Part shown: one piece after another, positions 55,833 to 64,000 of the stretch
Layout: every line of letters begins with the position of its first letter
How positions within the stretch are numbered: position 1 is the first letter of the stretch
Notes under the pieces: model-generated
Seen by the model: only the letters and a program-made list of their open reading frames with translations
The model's database searches: none
Told to the model about the DNA's origin: nothing
Translations under genes and position numbers: made by a program
Source: Paenibacillus aestuarii
GTDB taxonomy: Bacteria; Bacillota; Bacilli; Paenibacillales; NBRC-103111
Direction: 5' to 3'
Length of the DNA: 64,000 nt
Assembly: GCF_027789125.1 (NCBI RefSeq)
Contig: NZ_JAQFVF010000019.1
Span: forward strand, 62,001 to 126,000

Positions 55833-56062
55833 AGAAGTACCCTCCTCCATTCACCCAGCCTTAGCCTTAGTACATCCTATGTGCGGAAGGACAAGATTAT
55901 GAAGCGGAGGAATAGGCGGATGTTAAAGCTGTGGAGGAGCTTAGGCGCTTCGGGGTCGGTTAAGCGTGTTTGACAGCGCTAACTTTAGCTCCACCGCGCA
56001 GCGGCTCACTTTCGCGTTGATAAACACGCGCAAGCCGCGGGTACGCCGCACGCACACAACAC

Positions 56063-56106
56063 AAAAAGGCCGCCTCAAGTCATCATTCGATAACTTGAGG
56101 CGGCCT
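56063..56106 (-). terminator. Terminator after rodA-like gene
   Basis: Strong 14-bp stem AGGCCGCCTCAAGT/ACTTGAGGCGGCCT with a 12-base loop, followed by TTTTTG on the minus strand. Confidence 0.92.
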
Positions 56107-56111
56107 CTCCC

Positions 56112-57266
56112 CTAGAACAGTTCCGGTTCCCGTTCTTGATGGAGCTTCACGCTCATCACCAAGCCGAGGGACAGCATGTTGATGAGCAAAGATGTACCGC
56201 CATAGCTGATGAACGGCAGCGTAATCCCCGTTAAAGGCATAATGCCGATCATCATGCCAACATTTTCAAAAATCTGGAAAACAAACATCGAGACAACGCC
56301 GACCACGATATACGCGCCGCTGAGCTGTGTGCTCTGAATCGAGATGAGAATCATCCGATAAATCAGCATAAAGTAGATCAGCAGCAAAATCGCCGAGCCG
56401 CGAAACCCGAATTCCTCGCCGACAACAACAAAAATCGAATCCGAGTAGGCAAACGGAATAAAGTTACTATGGACGGATGTCCCTTTGAGATATCCTTCGC
56501 CTTCCAGTCCGCCGGAGCCGATGGCTCTAACGGCATTCCGCACCTGGTAATTATCGTCGGCCGACACATCCTGCGGATAGAGGAACGTGTCGATCCTGTC
56601 CATCCAGTGGCTGAATCCCTGTTGTTTGAGGATCTCGAACAAGGCATCATGAAAATACTTGTACATTGTCAAGAACAAGTAGCCGGCTCCGGCCACGATA
56701 ACAATGCTTAGCAGAACATGCGTGTATTTCACGTTGCCGATCCAGATCATGCCGACGAGAATAATGATAAAAATAACTGCATTCCCTAAATCCGGCTGGA
56801 TCAAGACGAGAATAAACGGCAAAAGCACAGCTGCACCTACAGGAATGACGTCCTTTTTCAGCTGCAGCCGCTCTCCTTCACGCCGAGCCAACAACGCTGT
56901 GACACAAATAATCAAAATTAACTTCACCAGCTCGGCCGGCTGGAAGTTCAGCCCCCCAGGGAGCTCGAACCATCCGCGTGCGCCGTGGATTTTCGCCCCG
57001 AACAAGTAAACCGCGATCAGCGACACGATACCGAAGCCGTACAGATATGGCGCGATTTTGATAAGAACTCGAAAATCGAACAAACTGCTGCCAAGAAATG
57101 CAACTAATCCTACAGCATATAGGACAAGAATTTTGGTAATGCTGATGGAAATGGTCGGATGGTCAACGGAGGCGCTATACACCATCATCGTACTGATGAC
57201 CATAAAGGCAAACAAAATGACTACGATAGGAATATCAATGTTTTTTAATTTCGCTAACACTGACAA
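56112..57266 (-). CDS. rodA: SEDS-family peptidoglycan polymerase (RodA/FtsW)
   Basis: 384 residues with ten membrane helices; SEDS glycosyltransferase. GARGWFELPGGLNFQPAELVKL with the catalytic-region KHxGxxxxxF equivalent, the large external loop containing DRIDTFLYPQDVSADDNYQVRNAVRAIGSGG, and the C-terminal GMMIGIMPLTGITLPFISYGGTS signature. Position next to minD and the mre genes suggests elongation (RodA) rather than division (FtsW). Start TTG at 57266, or GTG at 57260; one-base gap after minD. It is not in this place in B. subtilis. Confidence 0.88.
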   Translation of the reverse strand: MSVLAKLKNIDIPIVVILFAFMVISTMMVYSASVDHPTISISITKILVLYAVGLVAFLGSSLFDFRVLIKIAPYLYGFGIVSLIAVYLFGAKIHGARGWFELPGGLNFQPAELVKLILIICVTALLARREGERLQLKKDVIPVGAAVLLPFILVLIQPDLGNAVIFIIILVGMIWIGNVKYTHVLLSIVIVAGAGYLFLTMYKYFHDALFEILKQQGFSHWMDRIDTFLYPQDVSADDNYQVRNAVRAIGSGGLEGEGYLKGTSVHSNFIPFAYSDSIFVVVGEEFGFRGSAILLLIYFMLIYRMILISIQSTQLSGAYIVVGVVSMFVFQIFENVGMMIGIMPLTGITLPFISYGGTSLLINMLSLGLVMSVKLHQEREPELF

Positions 57267-57267
57267 A

Positions 57268-58062
57268 TCATCCTATCCCGATAAACTTTTTCATCCGTTT
57301 TACCCAGCCTGTCTTGTCCTCAAGCGGCATGAGCGGCACCGTATCACCCAGAATGCGTCTAGCAATATTCCGATAGGCAATCGCAGCGCGCGAGGACGGA
57401 TTCATCACCGTCGGCTCGCCTTGATTAGCCGCTTTGATCACATATTCGTCGTCAGGTACAATGCCAAGCAGATCGATTGCCAGCACATTGCAGATCTCAT
57501 CAATGTCCAGCATTTCGCCCTTCTTCACCATATTCGGACGAATCCGGTTGATCACCAGCTTCGGTGAAGCAATTTTTTCATTTTCCAGCAGTCCAATAAT
57601 CCGATCCGCGTCGCGCACAGCCGCATTTTCCGGAGTCGTCACAACGACAGCTTTATCCGCGCCGGCCACAGCATTCTTGAAGCCTTGTTCAATCCCGGCC
57701 GGGCAGTCAATAATGACGTAGTCAAAATCCTTTTTTAGCTCCAGAATAATCTGCTTGATATCTTCCGGCGAGACCGCATTCTTGTCCTTGGTTTGTGCGG
57801 CTGGAAGCAGGTACAGCTCTTCAAACCGCTTATCTTTAATTAAAGCTTGAGTCAACCGGCAGCGGCCTTCGACCACATCGACCAGATCATAAATGATCCG
57901 GTTTTCAAGTCCCATCACGACATCCAGATTACGCAATCCGATATCGGTATCCACCATGCATACCTTTTTCCCCAGCAAAGCTAGAGCCGTGCCCAGATTA
58001 GCTGAGGTCGTCGTTTTACCGACGCCGCCTTTTCCCGAAGTGACTACGATTGCGTCTCCCAT
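57268..58062 (-). CDS. minD: Septum site-determining ATPase MinD
   Basis: Membrane ATPase that with MinC blocks FtsZ ring formation at wrong sites. 264 residues: deviant Walker A GKGGVGKTTTS at residues 10-18, switch region, and the C-terminal amphipathic membrane helix GWVKRMKKFIGIG. GGGAG precedes the ATG. Downstream of minC, before rodA. Confidence 0.97.
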   Translation of the reverse strand: MGDAIVVTSGKGGVGKTTTSANLGTALALLGKKVCMVDTDIGLRNLDVVMGLENRIIYDLVDVVEGRCRLTQALIKDKRFEELYLLPAAQTKDKNAVSPEDIKQIILELKKDFDYVIIDCPAGIEQGFKNAVAGADKAVVVTTPENAAVRDADRIIGLLENEKIASPKLVINRIRPNMVKKGEMLDIDEICNVLAIDLLGIVPDDEYVIKAANQGEPTVMNPSSRAAIAYRNIARRILGDTVPLMPLEDKTGWVKRMKKFIGIG

Positions 58063-58104
58063 GATTTTTTCACTCCCGTACTTAAAATTATTTGACCTAC
58101 AAGC

Positions 58105-58764
58105 TTAGCCCAGCAGCGCTTCGGGTCCAAGGCGATGAAGATGATGCAGCTTATCGATCTCCATCTTGCCTTCTTTGATATAAGCAAACTCCATAAAAGC
58201 CTCTTCAATGCCCCACTCATCAGGCGGACGGCTGATAATGCCAGCAATTCTTAGCTGAGTTGGCCGCATATGAGACGCCGCGATAATCGCACTCTCATTG
58301 CCGTCCACACCAGCATGCGCCATCCCGCGCAGCGAGCCCATCACATAGATGTTCCCTGTGCAAATGATCGTCCCCCCAGGATTCACATCGCCAAGATAAA
58401 GCAGATCCCCTTCATGATGAAGCGTCTGCCCGGAGCGGACCATGCCTTTGAGCGTCGTAATTGATGAGCCTTGCTCGCTACCGCCCTGCTGCGTTTTCAA
58501 CTCGCTTGTTATCGATTGTATAAGCAAATTACCCTTTTGCCGGATAATCGCTCGGATCTCTTCCTTTTGTTCCTCTGTCACTTCACGGCTGCCTAACTTG
58601 ACATGGACATGTACGATTGGGCCTGTCAAAATCTGCTGATGCGTCTTCTCCAGCTTGTGCTGAAGCTCCTGCAGCAAAGCTTCCCATTCGCATGCGTCGT
58701 TAAGCAAAAACACGAGACCATCTTTGACCCCTTTTATCATCACATGATGCTTTGTAGCAGACAT
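58105..58764 (-). CDS. minC: Septum inhibitor MinC
   Basis: 219 residues: N-terminal FtsZ-binding domain (HHVMIKGVKDGLVFLLNDACEW), linker, and the C-terminal beta-helical dimerisation and MinD-binding domain (RSGQTLHHEGDLLYLGDVNPGGTIICTGNIYVMGSLRGMAHAG). Start ATG 58764, 13 bases after GGGAGG. Between mreD and minD. Confidence 0.94.
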   Translation of the reverse strand: MSATKHHVMIKGVKDGLVFLLNDACEWEALLQELQHKLEKTHQQILTGPIVHVHVKLGSREVTEEQKEEIRAIIRQKGNLLIQSITSELKTQQGGSEQGSSITTLKGMVRSGQTLHHEGDLLYLGDVNPGGTIICTGNIYVMGSLRGMAHAGVDGNESAIIAASHMRPTQLRIAGIISRPPDEWGIEEAFMEFAYIKEGKMEIDKLHHLHRLGPEALLG

Positions 58765-58840
58765 ATTTGCATTCTGACCTCCCACCCAACCTATACATTT
58801 CGGAATACGTCCCAACTTTTCCTGCTAAAGGCCTGCAAAA

Positions 58841-59380
58841 TTAATCATCCGCACCTGTCGCTGGACTGTGCTTCGCTTCAAGAAGCTTGCGCATAGGCAC
58901 ATAGAACAGCAAGGCAAACAGCAGGTTAAAGAGAACGCTAGGAAGCATGTAGTGAGTCAGCGCAAATTCCCAGTTCACATCAATCAGCTTAAACAACCGG
59001 TTAATCCCGTAATTAAGGAATTCAAAGGTCAACAATCCGAGCCCGGTAATCAGCAAATTATAAAAAATGAGATTCGGCTGCCGGCGCTGGGTAAGCCCCG
59101 CCAAATAACCGGAGAGCCCCATTCCGAACGAATAGATGCCCAGAATGGAACTGTAGTAATTAAAATCTTGCAAAAGTCCAAAGATAAGCCCGTAAACTAA
59201 TGCGGAATGACGATGACGAAAAAGTCCGATAAATAAAACAAATACCAGTGTAAAATGCGGCGCCACATAAACTTGCGACTGCCACGATGACGGGATGAGC
59301 CAATGCACAATGGTGCCTTGCAGAATCAGCAGCCCAAGAAGAATCAGCCAAGGGTAGTGTCGACTAAACAGATGTCCCAC
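58841..59380 (-). CDS. mreD: Rod shape-determining protein MreD
   Basis: 179 residues, about five membrane helices (VYVAPHFTLVFVLFIGLF, ALVYGLIFGLLQDF). Part of the MreBCD elongasome. GTG start; its ribosome site is in the end of mreC, and mreC ends two bases before. Weakly conserved family, identified by topology and by place. Confidence 0.9.
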   Translation of the reverse strand: MGHLFSRHYPWLILLGLLILQGTIVHWLIPSSWQSQVYVAPHFTLVFVLFIGLFRHRHSALVYGLIFGLLQDFNYYSSILGIYSFGMGLSGYLAGLTQRRQPNLIFYNLLITGLGLLTFEFLNYGINRLFKLIDVNWEFALTHYMLPSVLFNLLFALLFYVPMRKLLEAKHSPATGADD

Positions 59381-59381
59381 C

Positions 59382-60245
59382 TCATTTCACTTCCGGGACT
59401 TCAACCACAAACACTTCGCGAATATGGCTAAATGTAGCTTTCGGTTTCACCATGACTTTGTAGGTGATGCCGAATTCTCCGGGTCCAATGGAAGAAATCG
59501 TGCCCACTTCGATCCCTTTCGGGAATACTTGCCCGAGGCCCGAAGTGATGATGGTGTCCCCGACTTTGAGCGAATCCGCTTGTTCGACTTTGTTCATTAC
59601 GAGTTCACCCGTCTTGGAATCATAGGATTCAATCATGCCGAAAGGCTCGCTCTCATTGCCTTTAACGGTTACTGCGATCGCTTTGGAATTCGTGTCGGTA
59701 TCATTGATTTCCGTCAGCAGCTGAACGTTGGAGTGAAAGCCGAACACTTTGCTCACTCGGCCGACCAGTCCGTCAACGGTCATGACGGCCATATTTTCTT
59801 TAATACCGTCCGCATCCCCCAAGTTGATGGTGACGGTGCTGTTGTACGGATCCGGATCAATCGTCACGACCTCAGCGATCCGGTACTTGTACACGTTGGC
59901 TTGACGCTGCCGCTCGGTAAAGCCAAGCGCTTCCATCAAGCGCTTGTTCTGCGCCTCAAGCTCGTTGAGCCGCTGTGTATCCCGCGCATATTGCGTCAGG
60001 GTCAGCTTAAGGGTCTTGTTCTCCTCATAGATAACCCGCAGCTGACGAATGTCTTCAAAGAAACCCGCGATCGAAGCTGCGGGCTTGTAGAACAGGCCTT
60101 GGGTCCAGGACACCGAATCTTTAACGAATTTCTCCGGCCATGTCATCGGCGCCCTTGCGCCTAGCGTCAGACCCATCAATATAAAAAAGCAGATCAGGCC
60201 GACCATTAAAAAGATCAGCCTCTTATTCCCCATCAATTTGAACAA
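59382..60245 (-). CDS. mreC: Rod shape-determining protein MreC
   Basis: 287 residues: one membrane helix near residues 10-30 (LIFLMVGLICFFILMGLTL), a coiled coil (QLRVIYEENKTLKLTLTQYARDTQRLNELEAQNKRLMEALGF), then the beta-barrel domain with AVMTVDGLVGRVSKVFGFHSNVQLLTEIND. Scaffolds the elongasome outside the membrane. Start TTG 60245 (MFKLMGNKRLIFLM) seven bases after AAGG; a GTG nine bases earlier has none. Confidence 0.93.
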   Translation of the reverse strand: MFKLMGNKRLIFLMVGLICFFILMGLTLGARAPMTWPEKFVKDSVSWTQGLFYKPAASIAGFFEDIRQLRVIYEENKTLKLTLTQYARDTQRLNELEAQNKRLMEALGFTERQRQANVYKYRIAEVVTIDPDPYNSTVTINLGDADGIKENMAVMTVDGLVGRVSKVFGFHSNVQLLTEINDTDTNSKAIAVTVKGNESEPFGMIESYDSKTGELVMNKVEQADSLKVGDTIITSGLGQVFPKGIEVGTISSIGPGEFGITYKVMVKPKATFSHIREVFVVEVPEVK

Positions 60246-60268
60246 AATGAACACCTTCTAATCGTGGT

Positions 60269-61303
60269 TTAACGCTTGTACCTCGTGCTATGACCTGACT
60301 TCGTTTTGAACAAATGGATATTCTCGAGCGCCCGGCCGGTGCCGATGGCCACGCAATCAAGCGGGTTGTCGGCGACAAGAACAGGCATGCCGGTTTCTCT
60401 GGCCAACAGACGGTCCAGGTTGCGGAGCAAGCCGCCTCCACCGGTCAGCACGATGCCACGGTCCATAATATCCGCTGAAAGCTCCGGCGGACATTTCTCA
60501 AGCGTAACCTTGACCGCATCCACAATCGCGTTAACCGTATCAGTCAACGCTTCTGTAATTTCATGCGAAGTCACGCTCATTGTTTTCGGCAGACCGCTCA
60601 CAAGATCGCGCCCGCGGATTTCCAGCGATTCCGGCTGATCGGTCGGCAGCGCGGAGCCGATCTCCATTTTCAGCGTTTCCGCTGTGCGTTCGCCGATCAT
60701 CAAATTATAAGTTCTTTTAATATATTGAATGATAGCATCATCCATTTCATCACCGGCAATCCGGATCGAACGGCTGGTTACAATACCGCCGAGCGAAATA
60801 ACCGCGACTTCTGTTGTGCCTCCCCCGATATCGACCACCATGCTGCCCGTCGGTTCCCAGACGGGCAGATCGGCTCCGATCGCAGCTGCAAACGGCTCTT
60901 CAATTGTATAGGCTTCGCGAGCGCCGGCTTGTTTCGTGGCGTCTTCGACCGCTCTTTTCTCTACAGCCGTAATCCCCGAAGGTACGCATACCATAACATT
61001 CGGATGCCGCTGGAACAGCAAGCGCTGTTTCTGAGCTTGTCTCAAGAAATAACGAATCATCGTCGATGTCGTCTCAAAGTCGGCGATTACGCCATCTTTC
61101 ATCGGACGAATCGCGCGGATGTTGCCCGGCGTGCGGCCGATCATTTTTTTAGCGGCATCGCCAACAGCTTCAATCGTTTTTGTATCCGTACGCAGGGCGA
61201 CCACAGAAGGCTCCCTGACGATAATTCCTCTGCCTTTCACATACACAAGCGTATTAGCTGTACCTAAGTCAATTCCTAAATCTTTCGTAAAACCACCGAA
61301 CAT
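60269..61303 (-). CDS. mreB: Rod shape-determining actin-like MreB
   Basis: 344 residues. Actin-fold phosphate-1 loop [18 protein letters not shown], phosphate-2 [18 protein letters not shown], and adenosine motif [17 protein letters not shown]. Directs peptidoglycan insertion along the cell. ATG 61303 after AAAGGAG; the longer frame to 61360 is not supported. First of mreBCD. Confidence 0.97.
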   Translation of the reverse strand: MFGGFTKDLGIDLGTANTLVYVKGRGIIVREPSVVALRTDTKTIEAVGDAAKKMIGRTPGNIRAIRPMKDGVIADFETTSTMIRYFLRQAQKQRLLFQRHPNVMVCVPSGITAVEKRAVEDATKQAGAREAYTIEEPFAAAIGADLPVWEPTGSMVVDIGGGTTEVAVISLGGIVTSRSIRIAGDEMDDAIIQYIKRTYNLMIGERTAETLKMEIGSALPTDQPESLEIRGRDLVSGLPKTMSVTSHEITEALTDTVNAIVDAVKVTLEKCPPELSADIMDRGIVLTGGGGLLRNLDRLLARETGMPVLVADNPLDCVAIGTGRALENIHLFKTKSGHSTRYKR

Positions 61304-61396
61304 GGGTGTTGCTCCTTTCATGTTGCGTCTTAACAGTGTCTCTGATCCATATTGGATCATTCGTTTGATTTTATAACGAGCATAAATAATATTATA

Positions 61397-62086
61397 TTAC
61401 ATGTAGCCTTGTTCCTTCAAACTTATGAATTTCTGGTCCCCGATAATGATGTGATCCAGCACCTCAATGCCGATAATCAGGCCTGCTTGAGTAAGGCGCT
61501 CTGTCAGTTGAACATCTTCCGGACTTGGCGTCGGATCGCCGCTCGGATGGTTATGTACGCAAATAATCGAAGCGCTGCTGCGTTTAATGGCTGCCCGAAA
61601 CACTTCCCGGGGATGTACGATGGATGCATTCAAGCTGCCTATCGACAATGTCTCCTGAGCGAGAACATGGTTTTTCGTATTTAAAAACAGGCAGACAAAA
61701 TGCTCCTTCTGCAAAAAGCGGAGGTCTTCGCTCAAAAGCGCAAACACATCTTTCGGGGAACGAATCGTCGCCCGCTCATTCATTGCCGTTTTGGCCAACC
61801 TGCGCCCAAGCTCAATGCCCGCTAAAATTTGCAGCGCTTTGGCATCCCCGATGCCTTTAATCTGAATCAGCTGGTCTCTGCTCATATCGACAAGGCTGTA
61901 CAGCCCGCCGCTTTCACTCAAAATGCGGCCTGCTAACCGAATTGCAGATTCGGACACCGTCCCCGTCCGCAGGAGGATCGCCAGCAATTCTGCGTTGCTC
62001 AGTGCCTCAGGACCATATTTTAACATCCGCTCCCTTGGTCTGTCTTCATTGGGTACCTCTCGAATCATCAGGTCTGCAGCTTCCAT
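61397..62086 (-). CDS. radC: RadC-family JAB1/MPN protein
   Basis: 229 residues: N-terminal helix-hairpin-helix (QIKGIGDAKALQILAGIELG) and C-terminal JAMM metalloprotease-like domain with HNHPSGDPTPSPED. The family's old name comes from E. coli RadC, but a repair role is not established. AGAGGGG six bases before the ATG. Upstream of mreB with 93 bases between them; conserved neighbours maf-radC-mreB. Confidence 0.95.
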   Translation of the reverse strand: MEAADLMIREVPNEDRPRERMLKYGPEALSNAELLAILLRTGTVSESAIRLAGRILSESGGLYSLVDMSRDQLIQIKGIGDAKALQILAGIELGRRLAKTAMNERATIRSPKDVFALLSEDLRFLQKEHFVCLFLNTKNHVLAQETLSIGSLNASIVHPREVFRAAIKRSSASIICVHNHPSGDPTPSPEDVQLTERLTQAGLIIGIEVLDHIIIGDQKFISLKEQGYM

Positions 62087-62165
62087 GAATTCCCCTCTTT
62101 CACACGTTTGTAGGTTATGTTTCTTTTGAATATCCCATTCATTGGAGAATGCTTAAAAGAATGCA

Positions 62166-62200
62166 ACAAAGCCCCCGGTTGTGTAAGATCCGAGGGCTTC
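62166..62200 (-). terminator. Terminator after the Rrf2 gene
   Basis: Stem AAGCCCTCGG/CCGGGGGCTT with an 11-base loop, then TTGTTGCATT on the minus strand. Confidence 0.65.
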
Positions 62201-62649
62201 TAGGACAAAGATTCCTTATTCGATTGCGTACATTCCGTATCCATGATCCGTCTGAGCATACTGCCAATCGTATGCTGATCAAAATACTTTTCCATCTGTT
62301 TCTCAGCTTCTGTAAACACCGTAGCCATGACACGATCCATCTTCGATGCGACCATGCAGGATTCGTTCTCATCCCCTGAGCACCAACTTGGCTTCAGCGA
62401 TCCATGGCACGTTAACCGGTAAATTTCACCGAGCGTGACTTCGTCGGGGTTGCAGCTCAAGATGAAACCGCCGCCGATGCCTTCTTTCGTTGAAACATAG
62501 CCCGCCTTACGGAGGAATCCCATAACCTTGCGGATCCGGGCTGAGTGTGTGGAAACGTTGGCAGCAATTTCTTCACTCGTGGCCATATGATCGGGAAGAT
62601 GAGTCAGCAATACAAGACTGTGAACGGCTATCGTAAATTCGCTGTTCAT
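62200..62649 (-). CDS. Rrf2-family transcriptional regulator
   Basis: 149 residues. Winged-helix domain (FTIAVHSLVLLTHLPDHMATSEEIAANVSTHSARIRKVMGFLRKAGYV..GGFILSCNPDEVTLGEIYRL). After it come three Cys (TCHGSLKPSWCSGDENESCM) with spacing that could bind an Fe-S cluster or sense thiol stress, as in IscR/NsrR-type members; also like YwnA. The start at 62649 has GGGAGG ten bases upstream. It is an addition between maf and radC. Target unknown. Confidence 0.85.
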   Translation of the reverse strand: MNSEFTIAVHSLVLLTHLPDHMATSEEIAANVSTHSARIRKVMGFLRKAGYVSTKEGIGGGFILSCNPDEVTLGEIYRLTCHGSLKPSWCSGDENESCMVASKMDRVMATVFTEAEKQMEKYFDQHTIGSMLRRIMDTECTQSNKESLS

Positions 62650-62695
62650 GACAAAATGACCTCCCGAATGAATGCGAGCAACGTCGCTTACTGTT

Positions 62696-62724
62696 ATTGT
62701 ACTCGTTACAGATAATCCAGTCAA
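62696..62724 (-). promoter_or_regulatory. Promoter of the Rrf2 gene
   Basis: -35 TTGACT (62719-62724) and -10 TACAAT (62696-62701) with a 17-base spacer on the minus strand. Confidence 0.8.
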
Positions 62725-62818
62725 TGAGCTGGCATCTTGACTTGATAGAAAAGTAGGCTGGGGCTTTCTGGGTGGCATCTATCTTACAACATTAAGTAAT
62801 CACAGTTGTTCCTAAGAA

Positions 62819-62858
62819 ATAGGCGAAGCAGGCTCCCCCCCCCCCACTCCGCCTTTAT
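62819..62858 (-). terminator. Hairpin after maf with an 11-C tract in the loop
   Basis: Stem AGGCG-AG/CT-CGCCT enclosing 11 consecutive C on the plus strand (62835-62845). The minus-strand tail has few T residues, so its efficiency as a terminator is uncertain. Confidence 0.5.
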
Positions 62859-62859
62859 G

Positions 62860-63561
62860 TTAAACCCGCTTCAGCGAACTGATACCGAATCTAAGCAGCA
62901 TTTGATTCAAAAGATTCAACGGCAGTCCCATAATGCTGTAAAAATCCCCTTCAATCTTTTCAATAAAGACCGCGCCGATTCCCTGCACACCGTACGAACC
63001 CGCCTTATCCATAGGCTCGCGTGTCTGGATATAAGCACGAATTTCTTCATCACTCATCGGCCTGAATGTCACCTTGCTGACGGAGTGTCCGACGATGACC
63101 GCGGGACGCCCTTCAGGTGACTTGACTTGGATGCGGTAGCGAATCAAATCCCCTATATGTGTTGTGTCATCGGCCCCTGCGTTCCCTTCCTCGCTGCTGC
63201 CCGTATCCACACAGGCCACGCCGCTGTAGACCTCATGCGTTTGGCCCTGCAGCATCTTCAGCATCCGGAAGGCGTCGTTCTCGTCCACAGGCTTGCCAAG
63301 CACTTCTCCTTGAAAGACGACAACTGTGTCCGATCCGATGATGACACCCTGCTCTGCAGTACCTTTCAGCATGTCCCGCACCGTAGTCGCTTTCCGCATC
63401 GACAGAAGCTCCACAAGCTCTGCTGGCGTAATTTTCTGCTCAACGGTCTCATCTGCATCACTGACACGAATGATATAAGGTAATCCAAGCGATTGGATCA
63501 GCTCCTGCCTGCGCGGCGAAGATGAAGCAAGAATAAGCTTTGGAAGTTCAGTATGGCTCAA
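62860..63561 (-). CDS. maf: Maf-family nucleoside triphosphate pyrophosphatase
   Basis: House-cleaning dTTP/UTP pyrophosphatase whose excess blocks septum formation in B. subtilis. 233 residues against about 190 in B. subtilis. SSSPRRQE (residues 13-20), IIGSDTVVVFQGEVLGKP, and the signature REPMDKAGSYGVQG are intact. The surplus lies after YSGVACV: about 35 extra residues (TGSSEEGNAGADD... VKSPEGRPAVI) before VSKVTFRPMS. Start TTG with AGGAG nine bases upstream. Upstream of radC in the conserved order, with the Rrf2 gene between. Confidence 0.93.
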   Translation of the reverse strand: MSHTELPKLILASSSPRRQELIQSLGLPYIIRVSDADETVEQKITPAELVELLSMRKATTVRDMLKGTAEQGVIIGSDTVVVFQGEVLGKPVDENDAFRMLKMLQGQTHEVYSGVACVDTGSSEEGNAGADDTTHIGDLIRYRIQVKSPEGRPAVIVGHSVSKVTFRPMSDEEIRAYIQTREPMDKAGSYGVQGIGAVFIEKIEGDFYSIMGLPLNLLNQMLLRFGISSLKRV

Positions 63562-63612
63562 AGATAACAGCTCCTAACATGTTTATCTGACATTTTCGTT
63601 GTCTCATTCCCA

Positions 63613-63855
63613 TTATAGCTTCCGGTACAAAAAAAATGCGCCTACAAGTCCCAAAATACTGCACAAGTTCAATCTCACCTGAAAGTGAAGCTCGTACTTC
63701 AGCACTTGTAAATCGGCTTTAGGCTCCCAAGTGATTTGTGCGGATTTCGTTAAAAAAGCGAGAGCAGGCACTGGGGCCAACAGTTGGCCGATAATGATAC
63801 CGGTAATAAGCCCGACGATTAAAAAAATGATCAATGTGACGGTACCTTTTTTCAT
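63613..63855 (-). CDS. DUF4321 small membrane protein
   Basis: 80 residues. Two membrane helices (VTLIIFLIVGLITGIIIGQLL and ILGLVGAFFLYRKL) flank a short external loop. Family members sit upstream of maf or spoIIB in Paenibacillaceae; function unknown. ATG 63855 nine bases after GAGAGG is chosen; the ATG 27 bases earlier overlaps the site. Confidence 0.75.
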   Translation of the reverse strand: MKKGTVTLIIFLIVGLITGIIIGQLLAPVPALAFLTKSAQITWEPKADLQVLKYELHFQVRLNLCSILGLVGAFFLYRKL

Positions 63856-63899
63856 TGCTGCCATCCTCTCTATTATGTACAAGCCTATTATACTTGCAT

Positions 63900-64000
63900 C
63901 TCCTTATATTTACCATGACGAATGAGCGGCATTGCTGTATCTTACCTGCTTACACAGCGAGCTGATCCTAGTAAGATAGTTACTGGAGGTATTGCCCAAC
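63900..64000. other. Window end, unassigned
   Basis: No complete gene. Two minus-strand frames stay open from the edge for about 18-28 codons, so the 3' end of a gene beyond the window may reach in, but neither is recognisable. GGAGG at 63985-63989 could be a plus-strand ribosome site for a gene beyond the edge. Confidence 0.25.

Overview
The window is a 64 kb piece of chromosome from a spore-forming Gram-positive bacterium, most likely a Paenibacillus or close relative (Paenibacillaceae). Three things point there. The gene order follows the Bacillus subtilis block mreBCD-minCD-spoIVFAB-rplU-prp-rpmA, spo0B-obg, pheA, bofC-ruvAB, queA-tgt-yajC, spoVB-comN-secDF, recJ-apt-relA-dtd, hisS-aspS-tcdA-rarA. 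Sporulation genes are present (spo0B, spoIVFA, spoIVFB, spoVB, bofC, safA-like, SpoIID-like). SecD and SecF are separate genes, and the GC content is moderate. Almost all genes lie on the minus strand, so the operons read from high to low coordinates. I see no tRNA, rRNA, insertion sequence, prophage or CRISPR array.

Layout. 1-4.1 kb: 3' part of an AlkZ-related gene, rpoN (sigma-54), a DUF3889 secreted protein preceded by a possible tiny Cys4 protein, and rarA. 4.4-8.7 kb: hisS-aspS-tcdA operon under a T-box leader. 8.7-9.5 kb: divergent HxlR regulator and DoxX membrane protein sharing a palindromic operator. 9.8-13.8 kb: accessory stretch with an extremely acidic Glu/Ala protein, a membrane-anchored FAD oxidoreductase and a hemZ gene broken by a frameshift and an in-frame stop. 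13.9-24.5 kb: a 57-residue orphan, dtd, relA, a DinB-like protein, apt, recJ, a cation efflux protein, secF, secD and a comN-like gene with a long acidic extension. 24.7-29.8 kb: spoVB, DUF421 protein, anion permease, YrzE-like membrane protein and PAP2 phosphatase. 29.9-38.1 kb: yajC, tgt, queA, SpoIID-like protein, ruvBAC, bofC. 38.2-41.2 kb: small membrane protein, SigW-like ECF sigma factor and SafA-like LysM coat protein with Met/Pro repeats. 41.4-46.1 kb: pheB-hom-thrC-thrB-pheA amino-acid operon. 46.3-49.2 kb: Nudix hydrolase, NlpC/P60 cell-wall hydrolase, TrpD-like protein. 49.5-54.0 kb: spo0B-obg, rplU-prp-rpmA with an L21 leader, and a short RNase E/G. 54.0-63.9 kb: spoIVFA-spoIVFB, a RodA-type SEDS gene, minCD, mreBCD, radC, an Rrf2 regulator, maf and a DUF4321 protein.

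Most of the window is conserved core: cell shape and division (MreBCD, RodA, MinCD, Maf), sporulation signalling (Spo0B, SpoIVFA/B, BofC, SpoVB, SafA), translation and tRNA modification, protein export, recombination and DNA repair. The less ordinary material sits between the core blocks: two very acidic low-complexity proteins, the broken hemZ, several unannotated short reading frames, an ECF sigma factor with a hydrophobic tail and no anti-sigma gene next to it, a TrpD-like protein without the usual PRPP-binding motif, a membrane-anchored Spo0B, and an 11-C homopolymer in a terminator loop. No large, clearly new multigene system is evident; these are the best leads.
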